Origin: Affinundibacterium nitidum
GTDB taxonomy: Bacteria; Pseudomonadota; Gammaproteobacteria; Burkholderiales; Burkholderiaceae_D
Reading direction: 5' to 3'
Assembly: GCF_014284155.1 (NCBI RefSeq)
Contig: NZ_JACOFZ010000001.1
Span: 496,001-560,000 of the forward strand
DNA: 64,000 nucleotides
The notes beneath the pieces are model-generated. The model made no database searches. It saw only the letters and a list, made by a program, of their open reading frames with translations, and was not told where the DNA came from. Positions 57,304 to 64,000 of this stretch are shown here, piece by piece (the first letter of the stretch is position 1; each line of letters begins with the position of its first letter). The position numbers and the translations under genes were made by a program.

Positions 57304-57576
57304 TTAGTTTACCGCATCTTTCAAAGCTTTGCCAGGCTTAAATTTAGGAACCTTGGCAGATTTGATTTTAATTGCTTCTCCAGTACGTGGATTGCGACCT
57401 GTGCGAGCAGCACGTTTACCGACTGAGAAAGTACCAAAACCAACGAGGGTCACTGTACCGTTCTTTTTCAGAGTTGTTTTCACCGCGCCAATCAATGCAT
57501 CTAATGCACGAGCAGAAGCAGCTTTCGACAAATCAGCACTCTTAGCGATATGGTCGATCAATTCAGTTTTATTCAC
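57304..57576 (-). CDS. hupB: Nucleoid protein HU
   Basis: HU bends and compacts DNA as a dimer. The 90-residue protein has [19 protein letters not shown], the DNA-binding arms around [18 protein letters not shown], and the standard length. I name it hupB from its order before tRNA-Val and tRNA-Asp and ppiD in betaproteobacteria; the alpha/beta distinction is not sure. A probable promoter lies at 57677-57706. The lon gene that usually precedes it is absent. Confidence 0.96.
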   Translation of the reverse strand: MNKTELIDHIAKSADLSKAASARALDALIGAVKTTLKKNGTVTLVGFGTFSVGKRAARTGRNPRTGEAIKIKSAKVPKFKPGKALKDAVN

Positions 57577-57969
57577 TTATGGTCCCCTCACAAAAAAATT
57601 AATACAACGATGATATCTTTCGGCTTCTATTGAGTCCGTGCATCTTCCACGGCCTAGCGGAAAAATTGCATCCGGTATTAGATCAAGCGCGTCTACATTG
57701 TGTCAAGCGGTTTGCATGCTTTTTTGGAATCCTTGTTTAAAAAACAGGGAAAACGACAGTTCTATCTCGATGACTCATTCAAAAAGCATCTTTCGATAAG
57801 GGGTAAATCTATACTCCACGCTTCCATGACTCAGTATTTCTAGCGATAAGTTCACAACGATAGAGAACCAAGGTGGCACATTGATTAAGCAAAATCGCAT
57901 ATAGTTGAGCCCTTTATTGAAAATCACACGCTTTAAAGCACTAAAGCACCACTTTCACGGTTTATTCTA
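57577..57969. other. Intergenic region between divergent HU and nadB genes
   Basis: This 393-base stretch holds the HU promoter (57677-57706). The remainder has moderate base composition and no ORF with a ribosome site, no repeat and no RNA gene that I can see. The nadB promoter must lie in its right half, but I find no convincing pair of hexamers. Confidence 0.6.
57677..57706 (-). promoter_or_regulatory. Probable sigma-70 promoter of the HU gene
   Basis: On the minus strand, a consensus TTGACA (57701-57706) is followed after 18 bases by TCTAAT (57677-57682). Transcription would begin near 57670, leaving about 95 bases of leader before the HU ATG. Confidence 0.6.
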
Positions 57970-59592
57970 ATGATGAAATTTGATGTCGCCATCGTAGGCA
58001 GCGGTTTAGCGGGACTCTCAGTTGCACTTCATTTAGCCAAGACACATAAAGTCGCAGTCATTTCCAAAAGAACGCTGTTGGATGGCGCTAGCAACTGGGC
58101 TCAAGGGGGAATTGCCGCAGTGCTAGATTCGCATGATAGTCATGAACAACATATCGCTGATACCATCATTGCCGGCGGTGGCCTATGCGATGAAGTCGCG
58201 ACAAGAAACATCATTGAGCAAGGTCGCGCAGCAATTGATTGGCTGATCGAACAAGGTGTTCCTTTCACCAAAGATCATGAAGCAGAATTGGGCTTTCATC
58301 TCACACGAGAAGGTGGGCACAGCCAACGTCGCATCATTCACGCAGCCGATGCCACTGGGCATGCCGTGCAGGTGACACTTGAACAGCTCGTGCGCAATCA
58401 CCCCAATATTTCTTTGTTCGAACACCACTACGCCATTGATGTCATTACCTCAGGTAAGGTCGGCGACACTTCTGCGACACCAAAGTGCCTAGGACTGTAT
58501 GTTCAAGACGTCAAAACAGGCACGGTACACACTTTTAGCGCTCAGCATACTGTCATGGCCACTGGCGGTGCAGGAAAAGTCTATCTCTACACCACCAACC
58601 CCGATACAGCGACAGGTGATGGCATAGCTATGGCATGGCGCGCGGGTTGCCGAGTAGCGAACATGGAATTCATGCAGTTTCATCCTACTTGTCTCTACCA
58701 CCCCTATGCCAAATCGTTTCTTATTACAGAAGCGGTTCGAGGCGAAGGTGGTGTATTGAAGCTACCAACTGAAGCTGGTGCTGCTGCAGGCACTCGCTTC
58801 ATGTTAAGTCATGATGATCGTGCTGAATTAGCGCCCCGCGATGTGGTGGCTAGGGCTATCGACTTCGAAATGAAAAAACGTGGACTTGACTATGTGGAAC
58901 TTGATATCAGTCATCAAACTCCTGAGTTCCTCAAAGAGCATTTTCCAACAATCTATGCACGATGCTTAGAACTCGGCATCGATATCACAAAACAAGCAAT
59001 TCCTGTTGTGCCAGCTGTTCATTTTACCTGTGGTGGTGTGGTCACCGACACTATGGGGCGCACAGACATCCCTGGTTTATATGCTGTAGGCGAAACAGCA
59101 TATACCGGCCTACATGGTGCTAACCGACTTGCAAGCAACTCTTTACTTGAATGTTTGGTAGTTGGCAAAGCCGCAGCGCATCACATCGCCGAACAATCGC
59201 GCACCGAGTTACCAGAACTTCCAGCCTGGGATGAGAGCCGTGTATCAGACGCAGACGAGGAAGTAGTGATCGCCAATAACTGGGAAGAATTACGCCGCTT
59301 TATGTGGAATTATGTGGGCATCGTACGAACAACAAAACGTCTAGAACGCGCAAAACATCGCATTCAATTATTAAAAGAGGAAATTGATGAGTATTACGCC
59401 AATTTCCGCATTTCCAATAATTTACTGGAATTACGTAATCTCGTCGAAGTTGCGTCTCTGATCGTCAACAGTGCATTATCGCGTCGCGAAAGTCGTGGCT
59501 TACATTACAGCAGAGATTACCCAGATACCCTTCCCAAAGCATTGGCAACTGTAATGACCCCAAGAATTCGAAATAAGCTGACAAAGAAATAA
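57970..59592 (+). CDS. nadB: L-aspartate oxidase
   Basis: NadB oxidises L-aspartate to iminoaspartate, the first step of de novo NAD synthesis. The 540-residue flavoprotein has the FAD-binding DVAIVGSGLAGLSVALHL, NWAQGGIAAV, GHSQRRIIHAADATG, GVVTDTMGRTDIPGLYAVGE and the C-terminal helical domain. Two ATG codons begin the frame and either may be used. It is a single gene here, without nadA or nadC nearby. A strong terminator follows. Confidence 0.95.
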   Translation: MMKFDVAIVGSGLAGLSVALHLAKTHKVAVISKRTLLDGASNWAQGGIAAVLDSHDSHEQHIADTIIAGGGLCDEVATRNIIEQGRAAIDWLIEQGVPFTKDHEAELGFHLTREGGHSQRRIIHAADATGHAVQVTLEQLVRNHPNISLFEHHYAIDVITSGKVGDTSATPKCLGLYVQDVKTGTVHTFSAQHTVMATGGAGKVYLYTTNPDTATGDGIAMAWRAGCRVANMEFMQFHPTCLYHPYAKSFLITEAVRGEGGVLKLPTEAGAAAGTRFMLSHDDRAELAPRDVVARAIDFEMKKRGLDYVELDISHQTPEFLKEHFPTIYARCLELGIDITKQAIPVVPAVHFTCGGVVTDTMGRTDIPGLYAVGETAYTGLHGANRLASNSLLECLVVGKAAAHHIAEQSRTELPELPAWDESRVSDADEEVVIANNWEELRRFMWNYVGIVRTTKRLERAKHRIQLLKEEIDEYYANFRISNNLLELRNLVEVASLIVNSALSRRESRGLHYSRDYPDTLPKALATVMTPRIRNKLTKK

Positions 59593-59596
59593 ACAC

Positions 59597-59622
59597 AAAA
59601 GGCTCCGAAAATGGAGCCTTTT
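59597..59622. terminator. Bidirectional intrinsic terminator between nadB and radA
   Basis: AAAAGGCTCC (59597-59606) and GGAGCCTTTT (59613-59622) form a 10-bp stem around a GAAAAT loop, with A and T tracts on both sides. It lies just after the nadB stop and about 30 bases after the radA stop on the other strand, so it can end both convergent transcripts. Confidence 0.88.
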
Positions 59623-59651
59623 CCTCTCATAACGAATGACGTGCCGCTGAA

Positions 59652-61034
59652 TTAATCATCAACACTATCAACGTCACGAATCTTGTTGAGAGCTTCATCA
59701 ATTCTATCGACAGCGATAATTTTCAAACCTTCTATTTTCTGTTTAGGCGCATTCGATTTAGGAATCATCGCCACAGAAAAACCAAGTTTTGCAGCCTCAC
59801 GCAACCTTTCTTGACCACGTGGCGCCGGTCGAATTTCACCAGCTAGCCCAACTTCACCAAAAACTACTAAACCACGTGGCAACGGTTTATTTCGCATGGA
59901 AGAGTTAATCGCCAAAAGTACTGCGAGATCCGCTGCGGGCTCTGTGATTTTTACACCACCAACTGCATTGATAAAGACATCTTGATCAAACGCTGCAACA
60001 CCTGCATGGCGGTGTAATACAGCTAGAAGCATCGCTAAACGATTCTGTTCCAACCCCACCGACAAACGTTTCGCATTGGGCGCATGCGAGGTATCTACCA
60101 ACGCTTGAATTTCAACCAATAAAGGGCGAGTTCCCTCTTGCGTCACCATCACACAAGAGCCGGCCACTTGAGCGTCATGCTGAGAAAGAAACAAAGCTGA
60201 TGGATTGGAAACTCCCTTCAGCCCTCGCTCTGTCATCGCAAACACACCCAGTTCGTTGACTGCACCGAATCGATTCTTAATCGCTCTTACCAAACGATAA
60301 CTCGAATGCGTATCTCCCTCAAAATACAAGACAGTATCAACAATATGTTCGAGTACGCGAGGTCCGGCCAGAGCCCCTTCCTTCGTCACATGACCTACCA
60401 AAATCATAGTGATATTGCTCGACTTAGCAACACGTGTTAATTGCGCAGCGCATTCACGCACCTGGGCCACAGATCCCGGGGCTGAACTAAGTGCGTCGGA
60501 ATACATGGTTTGAATAGAATCTATCACTACCACCTGAGGCTTATGATCGGCCATGGTGTTGAGGATTTTTTCCAACTGAATCTCTGCCTGCAGAGAAACT
60601 TGATCCGTTTCTACCATTAGACGCTTAGCACGTAGCGCAATTTGCGCCCCTGATTCTTCGCCGCTGACGTATAGTACTTTTTTGATTTTTGCGAGACTAG
60701 ACAGCGCCTGCAACAACAGAGTTGACTTACCAATACCTGGATCGCCACCAATCAACACCACACCACCAGGCACTAATCCACCACCAAGGACGCGGTCAAA
60801 CTCCTCAATCCCAGTGCCAAATCGCGGTACATCTTCCGCCTCAATCTGTCCCAGATTCAATACTGGTGCCGTTTGAGCAATTCCTTGATACTTTTGAGAG
60901 AATCGATTTCCTGCTTCTTCCACGACAGTTTCGACCAAGGTATTCCATTGCAGACAAGAGGGGCACTGTCCCGCCCATTTGCTTTGAACTCCGCCACATT
61001 CGGTGCAGGTGTAATTTGTTTTTTGTTTTGCCAT
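59652..61034 (-). CDS. radA: DNA repair protein RadA
   Basis: RadA is a RecA-related helicase that processes recombination branches. From ATG 61032-61034 the protein has 460 residues. It has the zinc finger YTCTECGGVQSKWAGQCPSC, Walker A GGDPGIGKSTLL, the Walker B region VVIDSIQTM, the RadA signature KNRFGAVNELGVF and a Lon-protease-like C-terminal domain. The frame extends 6 codons upstream to a TTG, without support. It converges on nadB. Confidence 0.95.
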   Translation of the reverse strand: MAKQKTNYTCTECGGVQSKWAGQCPSCLQWNTLVETVVEEAGNRFSQKYQGIAQTAPVLNLGQIEAEDVPRFGTGIEEFDRVLGGGLVPGGVVLIGGDPGIGKSTLLLQALSSLAKIKKVLYVSGEESGAQIALRAKRLMVETDQVSLQAEIQLEKILNTMADHKPQVVVIDSIQTMYSDALSSAPGSVAQVRECAAQLTRVAKSSNITMILVGHVTKEGALAGPRVLEHIVDTVLYFEGDTHSSYRLVRAIKNRFGAVNELGVFAMTERGLKGVSNPSALFLSQHDAQVAGSCVMVTQEGTRPLLVEIQALVDTSHAPNAKRLSVGLEQNRLAMLLAVLHRHAGVAAFDQDVFINAVGGVKITEPAADLAVLLAINSSMRNKPLPRGLVVFGEVGLAGEIRPAPRGQERLREAAKLGFSVAMIPKSNAPKQKIEGLKIIAVDRIDEALNKIRDVDSVDD

Positions 61035-61188
61035 TATGAATAGAGACTGCAATAGTTAAAAAAATCAGCCAAAACTACTGATATTTTACACAGTATCAAG
61101 CAAAGAGATTGTCGTATTTCAAAGTAAACGACAATGTTTCGTGGTATAAAGCAAGCCTGCAATAAAAAGGCACAGGTCATCTGAACGA

Positions 61189-62451
61189 ATGAAACGCGGT
61201 TTTTATACAATTATGGCGGCGCAGTTTTTCTCTTCGCTGGCCGATAACGCATTGCTCATCGCAGCGATGGCATTACTCAGTACGATGCACGAACCCGCGT
61301 GGATGACCCCACTCCTCAAATGGAGTTTTGCGTTATCTTATGTGCTGCTTGCTGCGTTCGTCGGCGCTTTTGCTGATTCCCGCCCGAAGGGCAAAGTGAT
61401 GTTTATTACCAACTTGATCAAAGTTGGGGGTTGCGCACTTATGTTTTTCAACGTTCACCCTGTAATCGCTTATGGCGTAGTCGGATTTGGCGCTGCGGCC
61501 TATTCACCGGCAAAATACGGCATTCTTACCGAACTGCTTCCAGCAGAAAAGTTAGTTGCAGCCAACGGTTGGATAGAAGGTCTGACGATTAGCTCCATTA
61601 TCCTTGGAGTACTTCTCGGCGGCAAATTGATCGACCCCGCCATCTCTGCCAAACTACTTTCATTCGACTTTCCGATGATAGACATTGGCATAGACACGAC
61701 CAATGAAGCGGCATTATGCGTGATCACTTTTTGCTACATTCTCGCGGCTATCTTTAACCGCCACATTCCAGATACTGGAGCGGTTTACAAAAAACAGGAA
61801 TCAAATCCGATTTGTTTATTGCGCGATTTCGCCCACTGTTCCGTGAAACTTTGGAAAGATAAATTAGGCCAAATCTCGCTTTCTGTGACAACTTTGTTTT
61901 GGGGAGCTGGCGCCACTTTGCAACTTCTAGTCTTAGAATGGGCTAAAGTGAATTTAAACATGCCACTGAACAAAGGCACTGAACTGCAAGGTGTATTCGC
62001 TCTAGGAATCGCACTAGGCGCACTATTTGCTGCGCGCATCATTCCACTTAAGCGCTCTCTCTCTGTCATGCCTTTAGGCGTATTGATGGGGCTGGTTGTT
62101 ACCTCAATGATTTTCGTGAAAAGCGTATGGCTTGCCTACCCTCTGCTCATTTTTATCGGTGGCTTAGCTGGCTTCTTCGTCGTACCTATGAACGCCTTAT
62201 TGCAACATCGCGGTCATGTTTTGATGAGTGCAGGACATTCCATTGCTGTACAAAATTTCAATGAGAATCTCTCCATACTGGTAGTATTGGCAATCTATAG
62301 TTTTATGGTGTCGCTTGCACTGCACACCAGTGTAATTATTGTCATTTTCGGACTGTTTGTCGCCTCCACCATGTACGCAGTGATCTTAAAGCATCGTGCT
62401 AATCAGAGACAATTCGATTCTGTGGCCCTGATTGGCGAAGAAAAACACTAA
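61189..62451 (+). CDS. lplT: Lysophospholipid transporter LplT
   Basis: LplT flips lysophospholipids across the inner membrane for re-acylation. The 420-residue MFS protein has about 12 membrane helices and the family start YTIMAAQFFSSLADNALLIA, with FADSRPKGKVMF and AAYSPAKYGILTELLP in the usual places. In E. coli it is paired with aas; here no acyltransferase follows. Its stop overlaps that of the convergent DUF1853 gene by 4 bases. Confidence 0.92.
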   Translation: MKRGFYTIMAAQFFSSLADNALLIAAMALLSTMHEPAWMTPLLKWSFALSYVLLAAFVGAFADSRPKGKVMFITNLIKVGGCALMFFNVHPVIAYGVVGFGAAAYSPAKYGILTELLPAEKLVAANGWIEGLTISSIILGVLLGGKLIDPAISAKLLSFDFPMIDIGIDTTNEAALCVITFCYILAAIFNRHIPDTGAVYKKQESNPICLLRDFAHCSVKLWKDKLGQISLSVTTLFWGAGATLQLLVLEWAKVNLNMPLNKGTELQGVFALGIALGALFAARIIPLKRSLSVMPLGVLMGLVVTSMIFVKSVWLAYPLLIFIGGLAGFFVVPMNALLQHRGHVLMSAGHSIAVQNFNENLSILVVLAIYSFMVSLALHTSVIIVIFGLFVASTMYAVILKHRANQRQFDSVALIGEEKH

Positions 62452-63407
62452 AGCATCTCGATGGTCCGTTGCAACTGCGATGCTTGCAAGGGCCACTTGT
62501 CTGGCACCACAAAGCCTCGACAGAATTCTTGCATCAAATCGCCATTGCGCTTCATGACGGCCACCATTACCGGCCGGTCTTCGATCTGAAAGTGTCGGAT
62601 CAAAGAATCCATCGTCAAATCTTTGTCCATGACATCATCTGCACATGCTTGTGCGGGTGCCAACCATTCCAATCGTTGCAAGATCAAGCCAAAAGGTATA
62701 GCAAGCTTTTGGAACTCCGACAGTGTCCACCAAAACCCCATACAGTGATCAGCTGAAATACCTTTAACAGCGTTTACATCACGTTCAGTACTACGATAAA
62801 AAAGCCATCCTTTCACCAAAGCTTTTGCTGCCAAAATGCCTTGTGGGATTAATCTCTGTGCAGCTTCATGCTGAGAGAGAGCCAACTGCTTACCTAGGAT
62901 TTTTTGCATTTTTGCTCCCAAGGTGTCATTTAATCCGGGGCCCAAATAATCATAGAGAGAAGCTTGATGCCGAGTATGTCCGGGCCGATGAAACAAATAG
63001 AACTTTGTCGCCAATTCCAAATGAATCAAGCCACTACCACCGAACAATAAATAATCAAACTCGCCAATTGTGTGGTTAGCTCGATCAAAAACCTGTATGC
63101 CTTTACCGAACAACAAACCTTCATGCTGAAAAAAGAATGCTAATAGATTCTCCGCGTAATGTCCCAAACGTAATGCATCATGCAAATGCAGCGACTCATG
63201 CAGCAATGTGGGATGTGCATCAAGTTCAAACAGCCAACGCTTTAGATTCGATCGATCAGGTAAACTGAGGTGCGTCAGCTGGCGATTCCAAACGCTTGCT
63301 CTCTCATCAAGAACTTCTGGAGATAACAAGAGCCAAGCTAGCGCTCTGACATGTTTATCTCGCAGTTGGAAAAACTCTTGATGAAATTGACTCTGATAAG
63401 TTTGCAT
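62448..63407 (-). CDS. DUF1853 family protein
   Basis: The 319-residue soluble protein shows the DUF1853 pattern: an N-terminal HVRALAWLLLSPEVL, then RLGHYAENLLAFFF and FDYLLFGGSGLIHLELATKFYLF, which resembles a PD-(D/E)XK nuclease-like core (Glu and Lys in LELATKFY). No function is established in the family that I can state. It is convergent with lplT, sharing 4 bases, and lies 40 bases downstream of the UDG-like gene on the same strand. Confidence 0.75.
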   Translation of the reverse strand: MQTYQSQFHQEFFQLRDKHVRALAWLLLSPEVLDERASVWNRQLTHLSLPDRSNLKRWLFELDAHPTLLHESLHLHDALRLGHYAENLLAFFFQHEGLLFGKGIQVFDRANHTIGEFDYLLFGGSGLIHLELATKFYLFHRPGHTRHQASLYDYLGPGLNDTLGAKMQKILGKQLALSQHEAAQRLIPQGILAAKALVKGWLFYRSTERDVNAVKGISADHCMGFWWTLSEFQKLAIPFGLILQRLEWLAPAQACADDVMDKDLTMDSLIRHFQIEDRPVMVAVMKRNGDLMQEFCRGFVVPDKWPLQASQLQRTIEML

Positions 63408-63446
63408 ACTTTCATCTTCAAAGAGGGTACGTTGAATCCAACACTT

Positions 63447-64000
63447 TTAAGAAATTATTGCAGAATGAAACTGGCAGATATCTCTCCACACCACCCTCTT
63501 TAGTGAGGGCTCGGCCAACAAATGATAAGGACTGTAAGTAACAACAACAGGTACTCCTGCGAAATTCAATAGTGAAGAGCGAAGTTGTTCGATGTCCAGA
63601 GTGTTTTCGAGCAAAGCATTTGCAGCCCTTGCCCCCAAAACCAGCATTTTTTTGGCTTTACCAAGTGCAACTGCTCGTCGCAGAAAATCCCCGCAAAAAT
63701 CTGCGGATGAAGCAGAAGGAATAGACAAACTCGACACTGGAAAATTCGCATTCAACAGACTCAAAGATGCGATCCGACCTGGCTCAACCGCCATTGACTT
63801 AAGGATATTCACTAATAATTTCTTGAAGTCTGCACCGAGTTGCACATCAAAATTTTCTTGCTCAGACCAGTCATAAATAACAAGAATCTCGGCATTAAAT
63901 ATTTGATCAGATTGAACGAGCTTACCACTGGAAGAACATAGGGTACATTGATGGCAACTTGAAATTGCCTCACGCAATCCTTCAACTCCATCGCCATTGA
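63447..64000 (-). CDS. Degenerate uracil-DNA-glycosylase-like protein (5' end outside window)
   Basis: The frame stays open to the window edge, so the N-terminus is missing. The visible part has a family 4/5 uracil-DNA glycosylase layout: CHQCTLC with two of the iron-sulfur cysteines, ADFKKLLVNIL in the place of the AGxLL helix, KKMLVLGARAANALL, and YSPYHLL replacing the HPS active-site loop. The catalytic GExPG motif is replaced by YDWSEQ. It may therefore have lost glycosylase activity. In relatives such a gene lies near rimI and tsaB, which would be to the right. Confidence 0.65.
   Translation of the reverse strand, partial: NGDGVEGLREAISSCHQCTLCSSSGKLVQSDQIFNAEILVIYDWSEQENFDVQLGADFKKLLVNILKSMAVEPGRIASLSLLNANFPVSSLSIPSASSADFCGDFLRRAVALGKAKKMLVLGARAANALLENTLDIEQLRSSLLNFAGVPVVVTYSPYHLLAEPSLKRVVWRDICQFHSAIIS

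Noticed and set aside
57881-57905. TTGATT/TATAGT as the nadB promoter
   Set aside because: The hexamers are only 13 bases apart, too close for a sigma-70 promoter.
63812-63997. 61-codon frame MAMELKDC at the right edge
   Set aside because: It is out of frame with the UDG-like gene, which is open to the window edge, and has no features of its own.

Overview
This 64 kb window is a chromosomal segment of a motile, aerobic to microaerobic betaproteobacterium. Gene content and order point to Burkholderiales, most likely the Oxalobacteraceae (Undibacterium/Herbaspirillum/Janthinobacterium type); this is inferred from synteny, not from a database search. The signs are the block ndk-rlmN-pilW-rodZ-ispG-hisS-yfgM-bamB-der-hfq-hflX-hflK-hflC-hisZ-purA, an FlhDC-type flagellar master regulator followed by motAB-che, and a cbb3 oxidase cluster. 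I see no insertion sequence, prophage, integrase or CRISPR array. Base composition is moderate and even.

Layout. (1) 1-8948, minus strand: flhD-flhC-membrane methyltransferase-motA-motB-cheZ-like-cheY-cheA-cheW-cheR-cheD, with cheD cut by the window edge. A 600-base leader precedes flhD; it holds a 41-codon upstream ORF whose start sits in a hairpin, and a pair of long direct repeats. (2) 9303-13493, minus strand: dnaQ, tilS-accA, a DNA glycosylase and a small hypothetical gene. (3) 13717-18682, plus strand: a TPR protein and an L,D-transpeptidase sharing an NTF2-like tail, two cyclophilins and lpxH; a perfect terminator-like hairpin lies inside the start of lpxH. (4) 18745-22946, minus strand: cysE, rlmB, rnr. 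(5) tRNA-Leu on the plus strand. (6) 23463-39729, minus strand: the long housekeeping block from ndk down to a phosphoribosyltransferase. (7) 39978-47054, plus strand: dbpA, a NarL-type response regulator, a receiver-only regulator, an FNR-like regulator without the usual Fe-S cysteines, a universal stress protein, a MASE3-PAS histidine kinase and an orphan flagellar rod-like protein. (8) 47055-54855, minus strand: ccoNOQP-ccoG-fixH, a small membrane protein, hemN and a TauE/SafE protein, with a perfect FNR box ahead of ccoN. (9) 55024-57576, minus strand: HU, tRNA-Val, tRNA-Asp and ppiD. (10) 57970-64000: nadB, radA, lplT, a DUF1853 protein and a degenerate uracil-DNA-glycosylase-like gene cut by the edge.

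How it works together. Regions 7 and 8 look like a redox/oxygen module: a membrane-bound kinase and response regulators, an FNR-family regulator, a stress protein, and a high-affinity oxidase whose promoter carries an FNR site. A second near-consensus FNR site lies ahead of the receiver-only regulator. Region 1 couples the flagellar master switch to motor and chemotaxis genes on one strand. The rest is conserved housekeeping: tRNA modification, ribosome GTPases, envelope assembly, histidine, purine and NAD synthesis, and lipid A. The least explained elements are the flhD leader, the hairpin in lpxH, the Cys-poor FNR homologue, the membrane methyltransferase and the shared NTF2-like tails.
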